A stretch of DNA of 64,000 bases, from assembly GCA_963752745.1 (NCBI GenBank), contig CAVWAK010000037.1, forward strand, positions 1-64,000, written 5' to 3'. The DNA is from Thiogranum sp963752745 (GTDB taxonomy: Bacteria; Pseudomonadota; Gammaproteobacteria; DSM-19610). Made by a program: the position numbers and the translations under genes. Under the pieces are notes generated by a model that worked only from the letters and a program-made list of their open reading frames with translations, was not told the DNA's origin and did no database searches. Each line of letters begins with the position of its first letter. The first letter of the stretch is position 1. Below are positions 56,422 through 64,000 of this stretch, one piece after another.

Positions 56422-57300
56422 CTAACCGGCTTTGCCGGCACGCACCGCTATCTTGTAGTCGTGGTAGTGGCGGATCATTGCAGTCCACACCGTGCCGGGT
56501 TGCCCGGTGCCAACCTTATGGCCATTCAATTGTGTGATAGGTGCAATTTCTCGCGTCGAACTGGTCATCCAGATTTCTTCTGCATGCTTCAGCTCGGAGA
56601 CCTGAATGACAGCTTCTTTCCAGGGAAGGTTATGCTGCTCGGCCAATTCCAGCACCAGGTCACGGGTAATGCCCGGTAGTAGCTGTTTGCTCTTCGGCGG
56701 GGTTGTGATTACGCCATTCATCACGATGAAGAGATTGCTCGCTGAACCTTCTATCGCATAGCCATCGCGGATCAGTATGGCCTCGGCTGCACCTGCATCA
56801 ATCGCCTGCTGGCGCAGCAATACATTGGCCAGCAGTGTCACTGCCTTAATGTCACAGTGCTGCCAGCGATTGTCTGCCAGCGTGATAGCCGACAGCCCCT
56901 GTTTTTTAATGGCGGGGTCTGTTACCGGAATCGGGCTGCTGATGGCGTAAACGGTTGGAATTATGGTTTCGGGGAAGCCGTGATCGCGTTTCGCTGCGCT
57001 GCCGCGGGTAACGTGCAGATACACCGCCTGATCATTAGTGTCACCGGCAGCATCCCGATTGTGCTCCAGTAGTTTGTCGAGCATTAGACCCCACTCTGTG
57101 TCGGTCATGGGGTTTTTGAGTCTTATACCGTCCAGGCTGTTCTGCAGGCGTTGTAAATGGTGCGGTAATCGGAACAGCCTGCCACCATAGGCAGGTATAA
57201 CTTCGTAGACACCATCGCCAAACAGGAATCCGCGGTCGGTGACGGGAATACAGGCTTCTTCCTGGGGCAGGAAGCGGCCGTTCAGGTAAACGATTGGCAT
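56422..57300 (-). CDS. dat: D-amino acid aminotransferase (class IV)
   Basis: A 292-residue PLP enzyme. The PLP Lys is in DIKAVTLLANVLLRQQA, with the family stretches GFLFGDGVYEVIPAY near the N-terminus and EGSASNLFIV. It interconverts D-amino acids and may supply D-Glu or D-Ala for the wall. It follows dacA in the wall operon (3-bp gap). A branched-chain aminotransferase role is less likely because the N-terminal signature is of the Dat type. Confidence 0.88.
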   Translation of the reverse strand: MPIVYLNGRFLPQEEACIPVTDRGFLFGDGVYEVIPAYGGRLFRLPHHLQRLQNSLDGIRLKNPMTDTEWGLMLDKLLEHNRDAAGDTNDQAVYLHVTRGSAAKRDHGFPETIIPTVYAISSPIPVTDPAIKKQGLSAITLADNRWQHCDIKAVTLLANVLLRQQAIDAGAAEAILIRDGYAIEGSASNLFIVMNGVITTPPKSKQLLPGITRDLVLELAEQHNLPWKEAVIQVSELKHAEEIWMTSSTREIAPITQLNGHKVGTGQPGTVWTAMIRHYHDYKIAVRAGKAG

Positions 57301-57303
57301 TTT

Positions 57304-58491
57304 TTATTCGAAGTACAACAAGCCTTCGTCAACAATCCGTTGCCAGAAACTGCCTTCCGCAACCGGCTGCAGTGCCACAAGGTTCTGTTCACTGACCACC
57401 TGGTCACCCAGGCGAATGATTACCTGGCCCAGAGGTTGGCCTGCGACGATCGGTGCCGTTATCTGCTCCTTTAACTGCATGCTGGCATCGAGGTCGTTGT
57501 ATTCGCCGCGCGGAATAGTGACATACAGGGTGTCGGCGAGTCCCAGATCAGCCTGGTCAGTGGCGCCTTTCCAGATGCGGGCCGAGGTCAGTTTGGTATC
57601 GGAAGCGTAAAGCTTGTGAGTCTCAAAGAAGCGAAAGCCATAGTTCAGCAATGCCTGGCTGGCATCGGCGCGGGCTTCCTCGCTCTTGGTGCCCAGTACC
57701 ACGCTGATTAGCCGCATGCCGTCACGCATGCCCGAAGTCACCAGGCAGTACCCGGCCGAATCAGTATGGCCGGTTTTGAGGCCATCTACGGATTCGTCGC
57801 GCCACAGCAATTTGTTGCGGTTGTACTGGGTAATTTCGTTATAGGTGAACTGTTTTTCCGAGTACCACTGGTAGTACTCCGGAAATTCCTCGATGAGCGC
57901 ATGTGCTATACGAGCGATATCCCGCGCCGTGGTGTAGTGCTCTTTATCCGGCAGTCCGGTGCTGTTGGTAAAGTGACTGCGCGTCAGCCCCAGTTCGCGG
58001 GCGTGATGATTCATCAGTGCGGAGAAGCTTTCTTCACTGCCAGCGACTTGTTCGGCCAGAGCGACAGTAGCATCGTTACCCGACTGAATAATCATGCCCT
58101 TCAGGAGATCGGCAACACTTACCTGGGTGTTGACCTCGACGAACATGCGGGATCCCTGGGTGCGCCAGGCCTTCTCGCTGATACGTACCTCGTCACCGAG
58201 CGCGAGTGAGCCGTCACGAATCTCACGGAATATCACGTACGCGCTCATTAACTTGGTAATGCTGGCCGGTTCCAGCGGCTCATCGGCATTTTTCTCGGCT
58301 ATGGCCCGGCCACTCAGAAAATCCTGGACCAGGTAGCCTTTGGCGCCGACGTCAGGCGCCTTGGGAATCGGTGTAGCGGCCTGGCTGCTGCCGGCAACGA
58401 GCAGTAACAGCAGGGTGAGGACAGTGAACAGTGTCAGGCTGAATGGGCGATATTGATCGTGGTGATTACGGGCAAAATTTTGGTTGGGCAT
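57304..58491 (-). CDS. dacA: D-alanyl-D-alanine carboxypeptidase (PBP5/6 family)
   Basis: A 395-residue penicillin-binding protein that removes the terminal D-Ala from stem peptides. A signal peptide ends in SSQA. Active-site motifs SITK, SGN and KTG appear in order. The C-terminal domain ends in an amphipathic helix (EGSFWQRIVDEGLLYF) for membrane attachment. It is upstream of dat. Confidence 0.95.
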   Translation of the reverse strand: MPNQNFARNHHDQYRPFSLTLFTVLTLLLLLVAGSSQAATPIPKAPDVGAKGYLVQDFLSGRAIAEKNADEPLEPASITKLMSAYVIFREIRDGSLALGDEVRISEKAWRTQGSRMFVEVNTQVSVADLLKGMIIQSGNDATVALAEQVAGSEESFSALMNHHARELGLTRSHFTNSTGLPDKEHYTTARDIARIAHALIEEFPEYYQWYSEKQFTYNEITQYNRNKLLWRDESVDGLKTGHTDSAGYCLVTSGMRDGMRLISVVLGTKSEEARADASQALLNYGFRFFETHKLYASDTKLTSARIWKGATDQADLGLADTLYVTIPRGEYNDLDASMQLKEQITAPIVAGQPLGQVIIRLGDQVVSEQNLVALQPVAEGSFWQRIVDEGLLYFE

Positions 58492-58556
58492 AATTCTGTG
58501 CAGGCTCTTGATGAGCGCTACATTGTCGGCGCTTGGCGGGTGTTTTTCAATGCGGA

Positions 58557-59447
58557 TTAGTCAATCACGACACGTGGCGACTCAATGCCCTGGTCAGCAA
58601 GAATTTTAGTCAGCTGATCGGCCGTTTCAACCGATGCCAGCGGCCCGACACGGACGCGATAAACGGTCTGCTGGTTGGATATAGCCTCACTGATGTGGAG
58701 TTGCCCGGGTACTGTGCGGCTTAACCGCGCCTGTAATCGTTCGGCGTTGTTTCGGCTCATGAAGGCACCGAGCTGAAGATAGAGTGCCGGGTCGTGTTGT
58801 TTGTCGCCTGTGGGCGACGCGGTGGCGACTTTGGGCTGGCTGGCCGCGACCGGCGGTTTCCCCGGTGGCTGACGGTAGGAGCGTGGATCGATGGCCTCAA
58901 TTTCAACCAGGCCGGTACCCTTCCCGAGTATGCCCAAACGCGAAGCGGCCACGTAGGACAGGTCAATAAGCCGGTTGTCGTGAAACGGGCCACGATCGTT
59001 AACTTTGACTATGACCGACTTGCCGTTGCCAAGATTGGTCACGCGAGCATAGGTCGGTAGAGGTAGCGACTTGTGTGCGGCAGACATTTTATACATGTCA
59101 TAGCTCTCACCGCTGGAAGTGCGGTGGCCATGAAATTTGGTGCCATACCAGGAAGCTATGCCGCGTTCGCGGTAGTTATCACTCGAATCAAGCGTATGGT
59201 AGCGTTTGCCAAGAACTACATAGCTCGGTGGATTGCCGTAACGGCTGTAGGGCTCAGCCCGGGGTATGGCGTCTTTCACAGAAGACACGTCGATGTGCTG
59301 TGCCGGTGCAGTATCCTGGGCCTGCGCATAACGACCATTCTGTTTGCCTGACGAGCAGGCGCCAAGATCCAGGGCGATCACACAGGCCAGTAGGAGGTAT
59401 CGCAGGCCTGCCGGATGGTACTTACTGTGCGGTTTTCTGGTAGGCAT
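58557..59447 (-). CDS. rlpA: RlpA septal lytic transglycosylase
   Basis: A 296-residue lipoprotein. A lipobox (DLGAC) follows a hydrophobic segment. The double-psi beta-barrel domain has ASWYGTKFHGHRTSSGE and VIVKVNDRGPFHDNRLIDLS with the catalytic Asp. A C-terminal SPOR domain follows. RlpA digests denuded glycan at the septum. ATG 59447 is chosen; it overlaps the end of mltB by 26 bp. Confidence 0.94.
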   Translation of the reverse strand: MPTRKPHSKYHPAGLRYLLLACVIALDLGACSSGKQNGRYAQAQDTAPAQHIDVSSVKDAIPRAEPYSRYGNPPSYVVLGKRYHTLDSSDNYRERGIASWYGTKFHGHRTSSGESYDMYKMSAAHKSLPLPTYARVTNLGNGKSVIVKVNDRGPFHDNRLIDLSYVAASRLGILGKGTGLVEIEAIDPRSYRQPPGKPPVAASQPKVATASPTGDKQHDPALYLQLGAFMSRNNAERLQARLSRTVPGQLHISEAISNQQTVYRVRVGPLASVETADQLTKILADQGIESPRVVID

Positions 59448-60432
59448 CTCGTATCGCTTCACTCAACTGATAAACCGCCATGGCGTATAGCGGGCTGCGG
59501 TTATAGCGGGTAATAACGTAGAAATTTTTACCCGTTAGCCAAAATTCCGGCGCGTCTGCCTGTTCAAGCTTGAGCAGTGAAACCGGCATGTCAGCAGGCA
59601 GTGCAGGTTTGGTTGTGACGCCCCTGGCTGCGTAGTCACCCGCTTTGGTTTCTCCCGGCTTCAGGTTTTCGGATACCTGGAAGTGTGCCAGTGGTGATCC
59701 ACTGTTGATGAGCGCAGCAACCGGAGCGCCCTGTACCCAGCTGTGCCGGTGGAAATAATTGGCGACGCTGCCAATGATATCGTCCAGGTTGTTCCACAGA
59801 TCGCGTTTACCATCTTTGCTGAAGTCGACTGCATAGGCGCGATAGCTGGAGGGTATGAACTGGCCATAGCCCATGGCGCCGGCATAAGAGCCTTTGGCAC
59901 TGCTACGGTCGACATCTTCCTCACGCGCCAGCAGCAGGAATTGCTCCAGCTCCGAGCGGAAAAATTTGCTCCGCGGCGGGTATTCGAATGCCAGCGTTGA
60001 GAGTGAGTCGATCACCCGGTAGGAACCGGTGTTACTGCCATAGCGGGTCTCTACGCCGATGATGGCGACTATAATGGCAGGGTCAACGCCGTATTCGTCT
60101 GCAGCTCGCTGGAGAATGTCCGCGTTTTCCTTCCAGAATTCAGCGCCACCCTCGATTCTGGCGGGTTTGAGAAAGATCTTCCGGTATTCGTGCCAGGGCT
60201 TGGTTTTTTCCGCCGGTCGCGAAATAGCCTCAAGGATGTCGTCGCGCTTGCTGGCCTGGTCGAACAATAGAACCAGCTCTTCGCGCTTGAACTTGTGCTT
60301 GTCGACCATCTCGTCAATAAAGACCGCGACGTCGGCATTATCCTGAAAGTCGCCGGCGCAACCCGGCCCCGCGACCAGCGTGCCGAGAAGTATGCTGAAC
60401 CATGTACCTAGAGTCTGTTTATTTAACACCAT
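59422..60432 (-). CDS. mltB: Lytic murein transglycosylase B
   Basis: A 336-residue exported enzyme cutting glycan to 1,6-anhydro products, the substrates later recycled by AnmK and AmpD. A signal peptide ends at about GPGC/AGD, and a lipobox-like Cys is present. The catalytic Glu is in AIIGVETRYGSNTG, followed by GAMGYGQFIPSSY. It sits between rodA and rlpA in the usual order. Confidence 0.94.
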   Translation of the reverse strand: MVLNKQTLGTWFSILLGTLVAGPGCAGDFQDNADVAVFIDEMVDKHKFKREELVLLFDQASKRDDILEAISRPAEKTKPWHEYRKIFLKPARIEGGAEFWKENADILQRAADEYGVDPAIIVAIIGVETRYGSNTGSYRVIDSLSTLAFEYPPRSKFFRSELEQFLLLAREEDVDRSSAKGSYAGAMGYGQFIPSSYRAYAVDFSKDGKRDLWNNLDDIIGSVANYFHRHSWVQGAPVAALINSGSPLAHFQVSENLKPGETKAGDYAARGVTTKPALPADMPVSLLKLEQADAPEFWLTGKNFYVITRYNRSPLYAMAVYQLSEAIRDAYQKTAQ

Positions 60433-60438
60433 ACGTCC

Positions 60439-61563
60439 TTATGTAGGAAGTAACTTCCTGTGAGTCTGGATAGACATGAGGATACCGAAACCAGCCATCA
60501 ACGTCACCATGGATGTGCCCCCGTAACTTACCAGCGGCAGCGGCAGGCCTACCACGGGTAACAGGCCGGTTACCATGCCGGTATTGACAATAATATAGAT
60601 GAAGAAGGTCATCGCCAGACTGCCGCCAAGTATGCGGCTGTACGTGTCCTGCGCCTGGGTGGCGATGTACAGACTGCGGATAATGATGAAACTGTACATT
60701 ACCAGCAATACACCGATGCCGAACAGGCCAAACTCCTCACCGAGTACCGCAAATATAAAGTCTGTTGAGCGTTCCGGTAAAAATTCGAGGTGTGCCTGGG
60801 TACCGTTTAGCCAGCCCTTGCCAAACAGGCCGCCCGATCCAATAGCGATTTTTGATTGAATAATATGGTAGCCGGCGCCCAGGGGATCTTGCTCGGGATT
60901 AAGGAAGGTAATAACCCGCTGGCGCTGGTAATCGTGCATGAAATGCCACAATACCGGTGCGCCGGCCCCGGAAAGCACTGCCAGACCCCCCAGAAATTTC
61001 CAGGACAGGCCGGCAAGGAACAGAGCGAAAAATCCGGCGCTGCCTATCAGAAGAGAGGTGCCGAGATCGGGTTGCCTGGCGATCAATAGCACAGGTATCA
61101 CAATCAGGGCGCCGGCGATCAGCAGACGTGATCCTGAAGGGGGCAGGCGCTTGTCGGAGAGATACCAGGCGACCATCATGGGTACGGCAAGCTTCATCAT
61201 TTCAGACGGCTGGAAACGCACAAAACCCAGGTCCAGCCAGCGTTGTGCGCCTTTGCCGACATCACCAACTGCCAGCACCGCGATGAGCAACGTGATGCCC
61301 AGGCCGTACAGCCAGGGTGTCCATCGTTCCAGCCATTGTGTAGGCAGTTGGGCAACGATAACCATGGCTCCAAAGGCTATGCCGAGGCGTATGCACTGAC
61401 GCAGAACCAATTGGTCATCACTACCCGCAGAACTGTAAAGTACAAACAGGCCAAGGGTTGAGAGCGCCGCCAGGCCAAAAATCAAAGCCGCATCAATGTG
61501 CAGAATATGTTGCCAGTCGCGACGGCTGGCGTCTTCACGGCTACTGTCCAGCAACATGCTCAC
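60439..61563 (-). CDS. rodA: Rod-shape SEDS glycosyltransferase RodA
   Basis: A 374-residue membrane protein with about ten helices. Peptidoglycan polymerase of the elongasome. SEDS motifs are ARQPDLGTSLLIG, GQLGAG-type loop residues in GGLFGKGWLNGTQAHL, LPERSTDFIFAVLGEEFG and the C-terminal LPLVSYGGTS. It overlaps mrdA by 4 bp. Confidence 0.95.
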   Translation of the reverse strand: MSMLLDSSREDASRRDWQHILHIDAALIFGLAALSTLGLFVLYSSAGSDDQLVLRQCIRLGIAFGAMVIVAQLPTQWLERWTPWLYGLGITLLIAVLAVGDVGKGAQRWLDLGFVRFQPSEMMKLAVPMMVAWYLSDKRLPPSGSRLLIAGALIVIPVLLIARQPDLGTSLLIGSAGFFALFLAGLSWKFLGGLAVLSGAGAPVLWHFMHDYQRQRVITFLNPEQDPLGAGYHIIQSKIAIGSGGLFGKGWLNGTQAHLEFLPERSTDFIFAVLGEEFGLFGIGVLLVMYSFIIIRSLYIATQAQDTYSRILGGSLAMTFFIYIIVNTGMVTGLLPVVGLPLPLVSYGGTSMVTLMAGFGILMSIQTHRKLLPT

Positions 61564-63413
61564 GATGCCTCGTCCTTCTTCAGGTAGTGATCAAGAATCT
61601 GACGCGCGATGGGGGCTGCCACAGCGCTGCCGCTGCCGCCATTCTCAACCACTACGGCGACCGCGATCTGCGGATCTTCAACCGGTGCAAAGGCAATAAA
61701 CAGGGAATGGTCGCGGAGTTTTTCCTCCAGTTTCTCGGCATCATACTTTTCTTCCTGTTTGAGTCCAAAAACCTGAGCGGTACCGGTTTTACCGGCAATT
61801 TCAAACTCGGAATCCAGGCCAACCTTGCGGGCAGTGCCGCGTTTTCCGTGTACAACTTCGCGCATGGATTGAATGACCGCGTTCCAGTTTTCGCGATTTT
61901 CGATCGGTATATCAAGTATGAGCTCACTGCCGACAGGCACCAGTTCAATATCATCTCCAATCTGGGTTGAGGCGACGATGTGCGGTTTCATCCGCTGTCC
62001 GTAAAGCGATAGTGTCGCAGTTGTGCTGGCAAGTTGCATCGGTGTGGTCAATACGAAGCCCTGGCCAATCCCGGTGATCAGGGTTTCTCCCGGGAACCAG
62101 GGTTGGCCGCGCGCCCCACGTTTCCATTCGCGTGATGGCATCAGGCCCGGCAACTCGCCGCTAATATCAATGCCGGTCCGTTCACCAAAGCCAAACGGGG
62201 CGAGAAAGGTGTGGAGCCGGTCGATACCCATCGACAGGGCCAGATCGTAAAAATAGACGTCACAGGACTGGGCAATAGCATCATTCAGATCAACGCTACC
62301 GTGTCCACTGCGTTTCCAGTCGCGGTATTTGCGGGCTTTGCCCGGCAGCTGGTAATAACCCGGGCAATAGGTGTGTGCATGTTCGCTGGTGATGCCCTGT
62401 TCAAGGCCGCCGAGTGCAACAAAAGGCTTGAATGTTGATCCCGGTGGATACTGTCCGCGTAGCGCGCGGTTAAATAAAGGCTGTTTATCGTCATCACGTA
62501 GCGCGTTGTATGTTTCGGTATCAATGCCGTTGACGAACTGGTTCGGATCGTAGGTCGGTTTGCTGACGAAGGCGAGTACTTCGCCGGTGATGGGCTCAAT
62601 AGCAATTGCTGCTCCGGCACGGTCACCAAAGGCCTGCTCGGTTGCATGTTGCAGTTCAATGTCCAGCGTTAAATACAGGTTTTTACCTGGCGACGGGGGC
62701 GTGCGTACCAGTGTACGCAGTACCCGGCCTTCAGCGTTGGTTTCTACCTGGCGATAGCCGACATTGCCGTGCAGAACATTTTCGTAGGTTTTCTCAACGC
62801 CGACCTTGCCGATGTGTGTGGTGCCGCTGTAGTTGGAGACGTCAATGCGTTGCAGGTCGCGTTCGTCTATACGGCCGACATAACCCAGGGCATGTGCAGC
62901 CAATGGTCCGTGAGGATAGTGGCGTGACAGGCCGGCGACGATATCCACGCCGGGGTAACGGTGTCGGTCGATGGCAAAACGCGCCACTTCATCATCGCTG
63001 AGATGGAAGCGCAGCGGTACCGGTTTGAACGCCGGTGTGCGTGCGCGCAGTTTGTCGAATCGCTTGCGATCAACGTCGCGGATGGTCAGCAGTTCTCCGA
63101 GTGCGTCGAGAGTCGCGTCTATATCGGGAATCTGCTCGGGTGTGATTTCCAGACGGTAGGAAGGCAGGTTGTCAGCCAGGATCACGCCGTTGCGATCGAA
63201 GATCAGGCCTCGGTTGGGTGGCAAGGACAATATTTTGATGCGATTATCATCGGACAGCGTGATGTAGTGTTCGTGGGCAACTACCTGCAGATGCACCAGG
63301 CGGCCGATCAGTACTGATATAAGCAGCGCGGCAAATATTAAAGCCTGTACCGAACGCTGCATAAAAAGACGGCTTTCGAACAGATAGTCCTTGATCGTAA
63401 CGCGTGACGCCAT
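61560..63413 (-). CDS. mrdA: Penicillin-binding protein 2 (MrdA)
   Basis: A 617-residue elongasome transpeptidase. An N-terminal membrane helix (ALIFAALLISVLIGRLVHL), a dimerisation/pedestal region, then the transpeptidase domain with SxxK in GSTFKPF, the middle motif SCD (AQSCDVYFYD) and KTGTAQV. It partners with RodA. Confidence 0.95.
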   Translation of the reverse strand: MASRVTIKDYLFESRLFMQRSVQALIFAALLISVLIGRLVHLQVVAHEHYITLSDDNRIKILSLPPNRGLIFDRNGVILADNLPSYRLEITPEQIPDIDATLDALGELLTIRDVDRKRFDKLRARTPAFKPVPLRFHLSDDEVARFAIDRHRYPGVDIVAGLSRHYPHGPLAAHALGYVGRIDERDLQRIDVSNYSGTTHIGKVGVEKTYENVLHGNVGYRQVETNAEGRVLRTLVRTPPSPGKNLYLTLDIELQHATEQAFGDRAGAAIAIEPITGEVLAFVSKPTYDPNQFVNGIDTETYNALRDDDKQPLFNRALRGQYPPGSTFKPFVALGGLEQGITSEHAHTYCPGYYQLPGKARKYRDWKRSGHGSVDLNDAIAQSCDVYFYDLALSMGIDRLHTFLAPFGFGERTGIDISGELPGLMPSREWKRGARGQPWFPGETLITGIGQGFVLTTPMQLASTTATLSLYGQRMKPHIVASTQIGDDIELVPVGSELILDIPIENRENWNAVIQSMREVVHGKRGTARKVGLDSEFEIAGKTGTAQVFGLKQEEKYDAEKLEEKLRDHSLFIAFAPVEDPQIAVAVVVENGGSGSAVAAPIARQILDHYLKKDEAS

Positions 63414-63416
63414 GCT

Positions 63417-63905
63417 CTACTGCACCGAAAAGTTGATGCGCAGGGAAGTCATGAATTGAAAAATCAGTGGCCAGAGCGCAGCGCCAATCAGTGATGGAAT
63501 CCAGTAACTGATACCAGGTGCAGGCCGGCCGATAATGCTGTCAATCCACAAGGTCAGTAACTGGTGCATAATCAGCAGAACCAGCACAGTGAGCGATTGC
63601 TGCCACATGGGGTAGGCGCGGATCCGCTGATGCAGGCGAACGCATAGATAGGCGATCAGACTCAGCGACAAGGCGTGCTCGCCCAGTAGCGTGCCGGTGA
63701 GCGCATCCAGCAGCAGGCCGGCCATAAAGCCCGAGCCGACACTGACCCGATACGGTAGTACCAGGCACCAGAAAATTAGCGTTAGTGCGACGAGATCCGG
63801 TCGCAGCAGACGCACGCTGTCAGATAGCGGCACGATCGTCAGCGTCATCGCGACCGCAAAACTCAGCAGAATAATCAAGCCACCATTGTGTCTAGTCAGA
63901 TTCAT
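63417..63905 (-). CDS. mreD: Rod-shape-determining protein MreD
   Basis: A 162-residue inner-membrane protein with about five helices, ending ISYWIPSLIGAALWPLIFQF. It forms part of the MreBCD elongasome. It lies 3 bp before mrdA, and its ATG overlaps the mreC stop (ATGA). Confidence 0.93.
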   Translation of the reverse strand: MNLTRHNGGLIILLSFAVAMTLTIVPLSDSVRLLRPDLVALTLIFWCLVLPYRVSVGSGFMAGLLLDALTGTLLGEHALSLSLIAYLCVRLHQRIRAYPMWQQSLTVLVLLIMHQLLTLWIDSIIGRPAPGISYWIPSLIGAALWPLIFQFMTSLRINFSVQ

Positions 63906-64000
63906 GGCGTTGATATATCTTCTGGTGTCTCTTCGGAAACATCTGTCTCGGCGCTGGTTCCGATACGTGGGTCAGGGTTCGGTAGCTCCGGCGGCCATAC
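63902..64000 (-). CDS. mreC: MreC, C-terminal fragment (window edge)
   Basis: An open frame from the right edge to a TGA at 63902-63904 reads WPPELPNPDPRIG then TSAETDVSEETPEDISTP, a typical proline-rich MreC tail. Only about 32 residues are visible, and position before mreD supports the call. The gene continues outside the window. Confidence 0.8.
   Translation of the reverse strand, partial: VWPPELPNPDPRIGTSAETDVSEETPEDISTP

Overview
The window is chromosomal DNA of a gammaproteobacterium. The 16S sequence, the gene order argC / erpA / anmK / M23 peptidase / tyrS / rrn / birA / coaX and the mreCD-mrdA-rodA-mltB-rlpA-dacA block all point there, but I could not place it below class. Nearly all genes look like ordinary core genes of moderate GC. 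There is no prophage, CRISPR array or intact insertion sequence. Mobile DNA is represented by one short inverted-repeat element inside the rRNA operon.

Layout. 1-8.4 kb is regulation-rich: a sigma54 activator, a LuxR-type regulator with a degenerate receiver, a MotY-like OmpA protein, a secreted cyclophilin, a RegB/RegA redox two-component pair and a divergent Crp/Fnr regulator. 8.4-18.2 kb: ilvD, tag, an SH3 protein, ampD-ampE, a ROK sugar kinase, a TonB-like protein and a reductase/TetR operon with an 18-bp palindromic operator. 18.4-24.8 kb: a FecCD-type ABC importer without a binding protein, a HAD phosphatase, rppH, ptsP, and a Fur-controlled bfd with bfr. 24.8-29.8 kb: a second Fur-box unit (porin, FMN-binding protein, PepSY membrane protein), hemJ, a TlpA thioredoxin and a ClC channel. 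29.9-38.8 kb: argC, a bactofilin, IscR-type erpA, citrate synthase, anmK, M23 peptidase, tyrS and two response regulators. 38.8-44.3 kb: a complete rrn operon (16S, tRNA-Ile, tRNA-Ala, 23S, 5S). 44.4-56.4 kb: a CBS protein, birA-coaX-SPOR, tRNA-Thr, a HemN-like protein, a coiled-coil protein, a tiny PEP-CTERM-like protein, ispG, a lexA-imuA-imuB SOS cassette and a DsrE-like protein. 56.4-64 kb: the rod-shape and lateral-wall peptidoglycan operon, ending in a partial mreC.

How the parts connect. Iron is a recurring theme: Fur-type boxes precede bfd and the porin/FMN/PepSY unit, an IscR type 1 box sits on the erpA promoter, and hemJ lies close by. Redox and oxygen control is the second: RegBA with a RegA-like palindrome at its own promoter region, a Crp/Fnr regulator, and a class II FNR-type promoter before a HemN paralogue that has lost its radical-SAM cysteines. 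Cell-wall growth and recycling is the third: ampD, anmK, M23 peptidase, bactofilin, and mre/mrd/mltB/rlpA/dacA.

The best candidates for something new are the FNR-type promoter driving the cluster-less HemN paralogue, and the Fur-box porin/FMN/PepSY unit. Several reading frames are broken (a YgaP-like protein, the PepSY protein, a response regulator, and an ICMT/LysR junction). These are either real decay or assembly errors, and the sequence alone cannot tell which.
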